From Opitutaceae bacterium (lineage in GTDB: Bacteria; Verrucomicrobiota; Verrucomicrobiia; Opitutales; Opitutaceae), in the NCBI GenBank assembly GCA_031254955.1, contig JAIRTK010000196.1, positions 1 through 8,139 of the forward strand: DNA of 8,139 nucleotides, read 5' to 3'. Shown piece after piece: positions 6,180-8,139 of this stretch. The translations under genes were made by a program, and so were the position numbers. Position 1 is the first letter of the stretch, and each line of letters opens with the position of its first letter. The notes beneath the pieces are model-generated. The model was not told the origin of the DNA. It ran no database searches and was given only the letters and a program-made list of their open reading frames with translations.

Positions 6180-7115
6180 ATGAACGTCACGCCCAAGGAC
6201 CTGCTCGACGCCGGCGTCCACTTCGGACACCAAACCAAACGCTGGAACCCGCGCTCGAAACCCTACGTCTTCGACCACCGCCAAGGCATCACCATCATCG
6301 ACCTCGGCAAGACCCACGAACTCCTCGCCAAGGCCAGCGCCTTCATCGAAGACACCATCGCCAACGGCGGCAACCTGCTCTTCGTCGGCACCAAACGCCA
6401 GGCCCAGGACATCGTCCGCGAAGCCGCCACCGCCACCGCCATGCCCTACTGCGTTGACCGCTGGCTCGGCGGCACGCTCACCAATTTCGCCACCGTCAAA
6501 AAATCCATCGCGAAATTCAAAAAATACCAGCAGATGGAAACCAGCGGCGACCTCGCCAAGCTCCCCGCCAAGGAAGCCGCCGTCATCAAGCGCGAAATGG
6601 CCCGCATGCAACGCAACTTCTCCGGCATCGCCGACATGACCGGCCTGCCCGCCGCCATGTTTGTCATCGACGGCAACCACGAAAAAATCGCCGTCGCCGA
6701 AGCCGCCCGCTGCGCCATTCCCTGCATCGGCCTCATCGACACCAATTCCGACCCCACCGCGCTCTCGCACCCGATTCCCGGCAACGACGACGCCGTGAAG
6801 TCCATCCGCATCATCGTCGAAACCATCGTCGAGGCCGTCCAGAGCGGGCTGGCCCAACGCGAAAGCCGCCGCACCGCCCGCGGCCAAGCCGACCTGCGCG
6901 CCGCCACCGCCGCCGTGGCCGAAGCCGCCGGCGTCACCGACGAGACCGGCGAAACCGGCGGGGCCGACCTCGGCAAAACCGAGCCGCCCGCCGACACCGA
7001 CCCCGAGACGACCGAGGGTGAGGAAGCCGCCAAACCCGCCGCCAAGAAAAAACCCGCCCGCAAAAAAATCGCCGCCCCCAAAGACGCGGTCGAGACGGAC
7101 GCCGAAACGGAATAA
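6180..7115 (+). CDS. rpsB: 30S ribosomal protein S2
   Basis: Protein of the small ribosomal subunit, needed to load S1 and for initiation in species that use S1. The 311-residue product begins MNVTPKDLLDAGVHFGHQTK and has the family landmarks RWNPRSKPYVF (21-31), GITIIDLGKT (36-45), LFVGTKRQA (67-75), DRWLGGTLTNF (93-103), FVIDGNHEKIAV (161-172) and IDTNSDP...HPIPGNDDA (186-205). The frame is open further upstream, to 5973, but that part shows no S2 similarity, so ATG 6180 is the start. The usual S2 core ends near residue 230; an extra tail of about 80 residues rich in Ala, Glu, Thr and Pro follows, with a Lys cluster KPAAKKKPARKK at 285-296. tsf follows after 58 bases, the conserved bacterial order, so the two are likely cotranscribed. 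Confidence 0.98.
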   Translation: MNVTPKDLLDAGVHFGHQTKRWNPRSKPYVFDHRQGITIIDLGKTHELLAKASAFIEDTIANGGNLLFVGTKRQAQDIVREAATATAMPYCVDRWLGGTLTNFATVKKSIAKFKKYQQMETSGDLAKLPAKEAAVIKREMARMQRNFSGIADMTGLPAAMFVIDGNHEKIAVAEAARCAIPCIGLIDTNSDPTALSHPIPGNDDAVKSIRIIVETIVEAVQSGLAQRESRRTARGQADLRAATAAVAEAAGVTDETGETGGADLGKTEPPADTDPETTEGEEAAKPAAKKKPARKKIAAPKDAVETDAETE

Positions 7116-7173
7116 ACCGCGCCCCGCCAACGCCACTTAAACCAGAAACACAAACCACCCGCAAAAAACGACC

Positions 7174-7767
7174 ATGAGCACCCTTGTCACCGCCCAAGCG
7201 GTCAAAGAACTTCGTGAAAAAACCGGCGCCGGCCTCCTCGACTGCCAGAAAGCGCTCGCCGAATCCGGCGGCAACATGGAGGAAGCCATCACCCTCCTCC
7301 GCAAAAAAGGCGCCGCCACCGCCGGCAAAAAGGCCGGTCGCGCCACCAAAGAAGGCCTCGTCGAAAGCTACATCCACGTCGGCGGCAAAGTCGGCGTGCT
7401 GCTCGAAGTCAACTGCGAGACCGACTTCGTCGCCCGCAACGACGACTTCAAGACCTTCTGCAAAGACCTCTGCCTGCAAATCGCCGCCGCCAGCCCGCTC
7501 TACGTGACCCGAGACGAAGTGCCCGCGAGCGCCATCGCCGCCGAACGCGACATCGCGATGGCGCAAGTGCAAGGCAAGCCGCCCGCGGCCATCCAGAAAA
7601 TCGTCGAAGGCAAGCTGGAGAAATACTACTCCACCGTGTGCCTGCTGGACCAACCCTTCGTGAAGAACCCGGACAAAACCATCAAGGAAATGGTGACGGA
7701 AAAAATCGCCACCATCGGCGAGAACATCACCGTCCGCCGCTTCACCCGCTACCAGCTCGGCGCCTGA
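7174..7767 (+). CDS. tsf: translation elongation factor Ts
   Basis: Guanine-nucleotide exchange factor that releases GDP from EF-Tu in the cytoplasm. The 197-residue protein has the N-terminal UBA-like domain (about 3-46, including ELREKTGAGLLDCQKAL), the EF-Tu contact motif EVNCETDFVARND (78-90, TDFV at 83-86) and the C-terminal ENITVRRFTRYQLG (183-196). It is the short form with a single core subdomain, as in Thermus, rather than the longer form of E. coli (about 280 residues); it is not truncated, since both ends are intact. The ATG at 7174 is the first base of the conserved N-terminus. The preceding ACCACCCGCAAAAAACGACC has no Shine-Dalgarno. It follows rpsB and is closed by a terminator 51 bases after its stop. 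Confidence 0.98.
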   Translation: MSTLVTAQAVKELREKTGAGLLDCQKALAESGGNMEEAITLLRKKGAATAGKKAGRATKEGLVESYIHVGGKVGVLLEVNCETDFVARNDDFKTFCKDLCLQIAAASPLYVTRDEVPASAIAAERDIAMAQVQGKPPAAIQKIVEGKLEKYYSTVCLLDQPFVKNPDKTIKEMVTEKIATIGENITVRRFTRYQLGA

Positions 7768-7818
7768 GCCTGCGCCGCGCGCAAGCGCGAAAACAGAAAA
7801 CGAAATTCCTCGACCGGC

Positions 7819-7856
7819 AAAAGCGCCCCGCGCCAAGACGCGCGAGGCGCTTTTTT
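7819..7856 (+). terminator. intrinsic terminator of rpsB-tsf
   Basis: AAAAGCGCC (7819-7827) pairs with GGCGCTTTT (7846-7854), and an inner CGCG/CGCG pairing can extend the stem. The stem runs directly into six T (7851-7856). It lies 51 bases after the tsf stop, and no further gene follows before the window ends. The A-run before the stem also gives some reverse-strand termination potential. Confidence 0.9.
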
Positions 7857-7917
7857 GTATCCGCAAGCCCGATACCAGAGCCATTTCCATTGATGCTGAA
7901 GCAAAGTCCGGCCTGCC

Positions 7918-7992
7918 GTAGCGCAGGTTTCCAAACCTGCCCGACGGCGCTCCGCGCCGCCCAAGCCCAGCGGCCTTGGAAGTCTGCGTTAC
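7918..7992. repeat. REPIN-like element 3, decayed
   Basis: The left arm has GTAG (7918-7921) followed by GCAGGTTTCCAAACCTGC (7923-7940), a perfect palindrome with 8-bp stems. The right arm (7969-7992) is its inverted partner at 17 of 24 positions; its foot reads GTAA instead of GTAG on the reverse strand, and its own stem has two mismatches. Between them CGGCGC-TCC-GCGCCG (7945-7959) forms a third hairpin. The design matches elements 1 and 2, but the stem sequence is different and one arm has drifted. Confidence 0.6.
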
Positions 7993-8139
7993 CGTCATGC
8001 CAAGGCATGAGACAGAACAGAGCCTTTTCGATTTATTTTGTCGCAACCGCAAGATCTCTGGCGCCGGAGCGCCGGCAAGTCTGGCGCGGGTGCACCGGCA
8101 GTCTGCGCCGCGCTCAAAACCCTCTCCCGCACCAAGGCA
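7993..8139. other. gene-free end of window with small palindromes
   Basis: No gene was recognised. TCATGCCAAGGCATGA (7995-8010) is a perfect palindrome with 7-bp stems around AA. Near 8060-8076 GGCGCCGGAGCGCCGGC is rich in self-complementary GC words, and CAGTCTGCG/AAGTCTGG words near 8077-8107 echo the AAGTCTGCG of the preceding repeat. These look like further palindromic repeat debris that continues past the window edge. Confidence 0.4.

Noticed and set aside
5823..7136. Open frame of 437 codons on the minus strand, antisense to rpsB
   Set aside because: Low-complexity Gly/Val/Phe-rich product opposite a certain ribosomal protein gene, running into the long inverted repeat; a composition artefact.
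6934..8052. Open frame of 372 codons on the minus strand, antisense to tsf and the downstream repeats
   Set aside because: It crosses the terminator and REPIN-like element and has no family resemblance; it is a shadow of tsf.

Overview
The window reads as a high-GC bacterial chromosome segment with four confident protein genes. They are mutS on the minus strand (592-3222), an alpha/beta hydrolase of the YbfF/ABHD11 type on the plus strand (4926-5756), and the translation pair rpsB (6180-7115) and tsf (7174-7767) on the plus strand. The gene products, high GC, missing Shine-Dalgarno sequences, lysine-rich tail on ribosomal protein S2 and dense intergenic palindromes would suit a Verrucomicrobiota (Opitutales-like) genome. 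That placement is inference from general resemblance and is only moderately secure.

Layout. Positions 1-591 hold no convincing gene: an AT-richer stretch, then a REPIN-like inverted pair of hairpins (347-440) nested in a second inverted repeat. mutS fills 592-3222 and reads leftward. Positions 3223-4925 form a 1.7-kb gene-free gap between divergent genes. It is packed with inverted-repeat elements: two oppositely oriented arrays of 10-nt repeats around a very AT-rich core (3772-4023), a MITE-like element with 28-bp terminal inverted repeats (4049-4300), a CACGGAG-type repeat pair (4301-4478), and a second REPIN-like element (4603-4711) inside an outer inverted repeat. The hydrolase follows. 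A long inverted repeat with 48-bp arms (5814-5963) and an A/C-rich, GC-poor-SD leader precede rpsB-tsf, which ends at a clear intrinsic terminator (7819-7856). The last 280 bases carry a third, more decayed REPIN-like element and other small palindromes.

How the parts work together. mutS (mismatch recognition) and rpsB-tsf (30S subunit protein and EF-Tu exchange factor) are housekeeping genes; the hydrolase is a stand-alone enzyme with unknown substrate. No defence system, phage, integrase, transposase, CRISPR array, tRNA or rRNA was seen. The most unusual content is the repeat landscape. Three elements of different sequence share one design: a GTAG tetranucleotide at the foot of a short palindrome, present as an inverted pair. 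That is the architecture known for REP sequences mobilised by RAYT (TnpA-REP) transposases, but no such transposase gene lies in the window.
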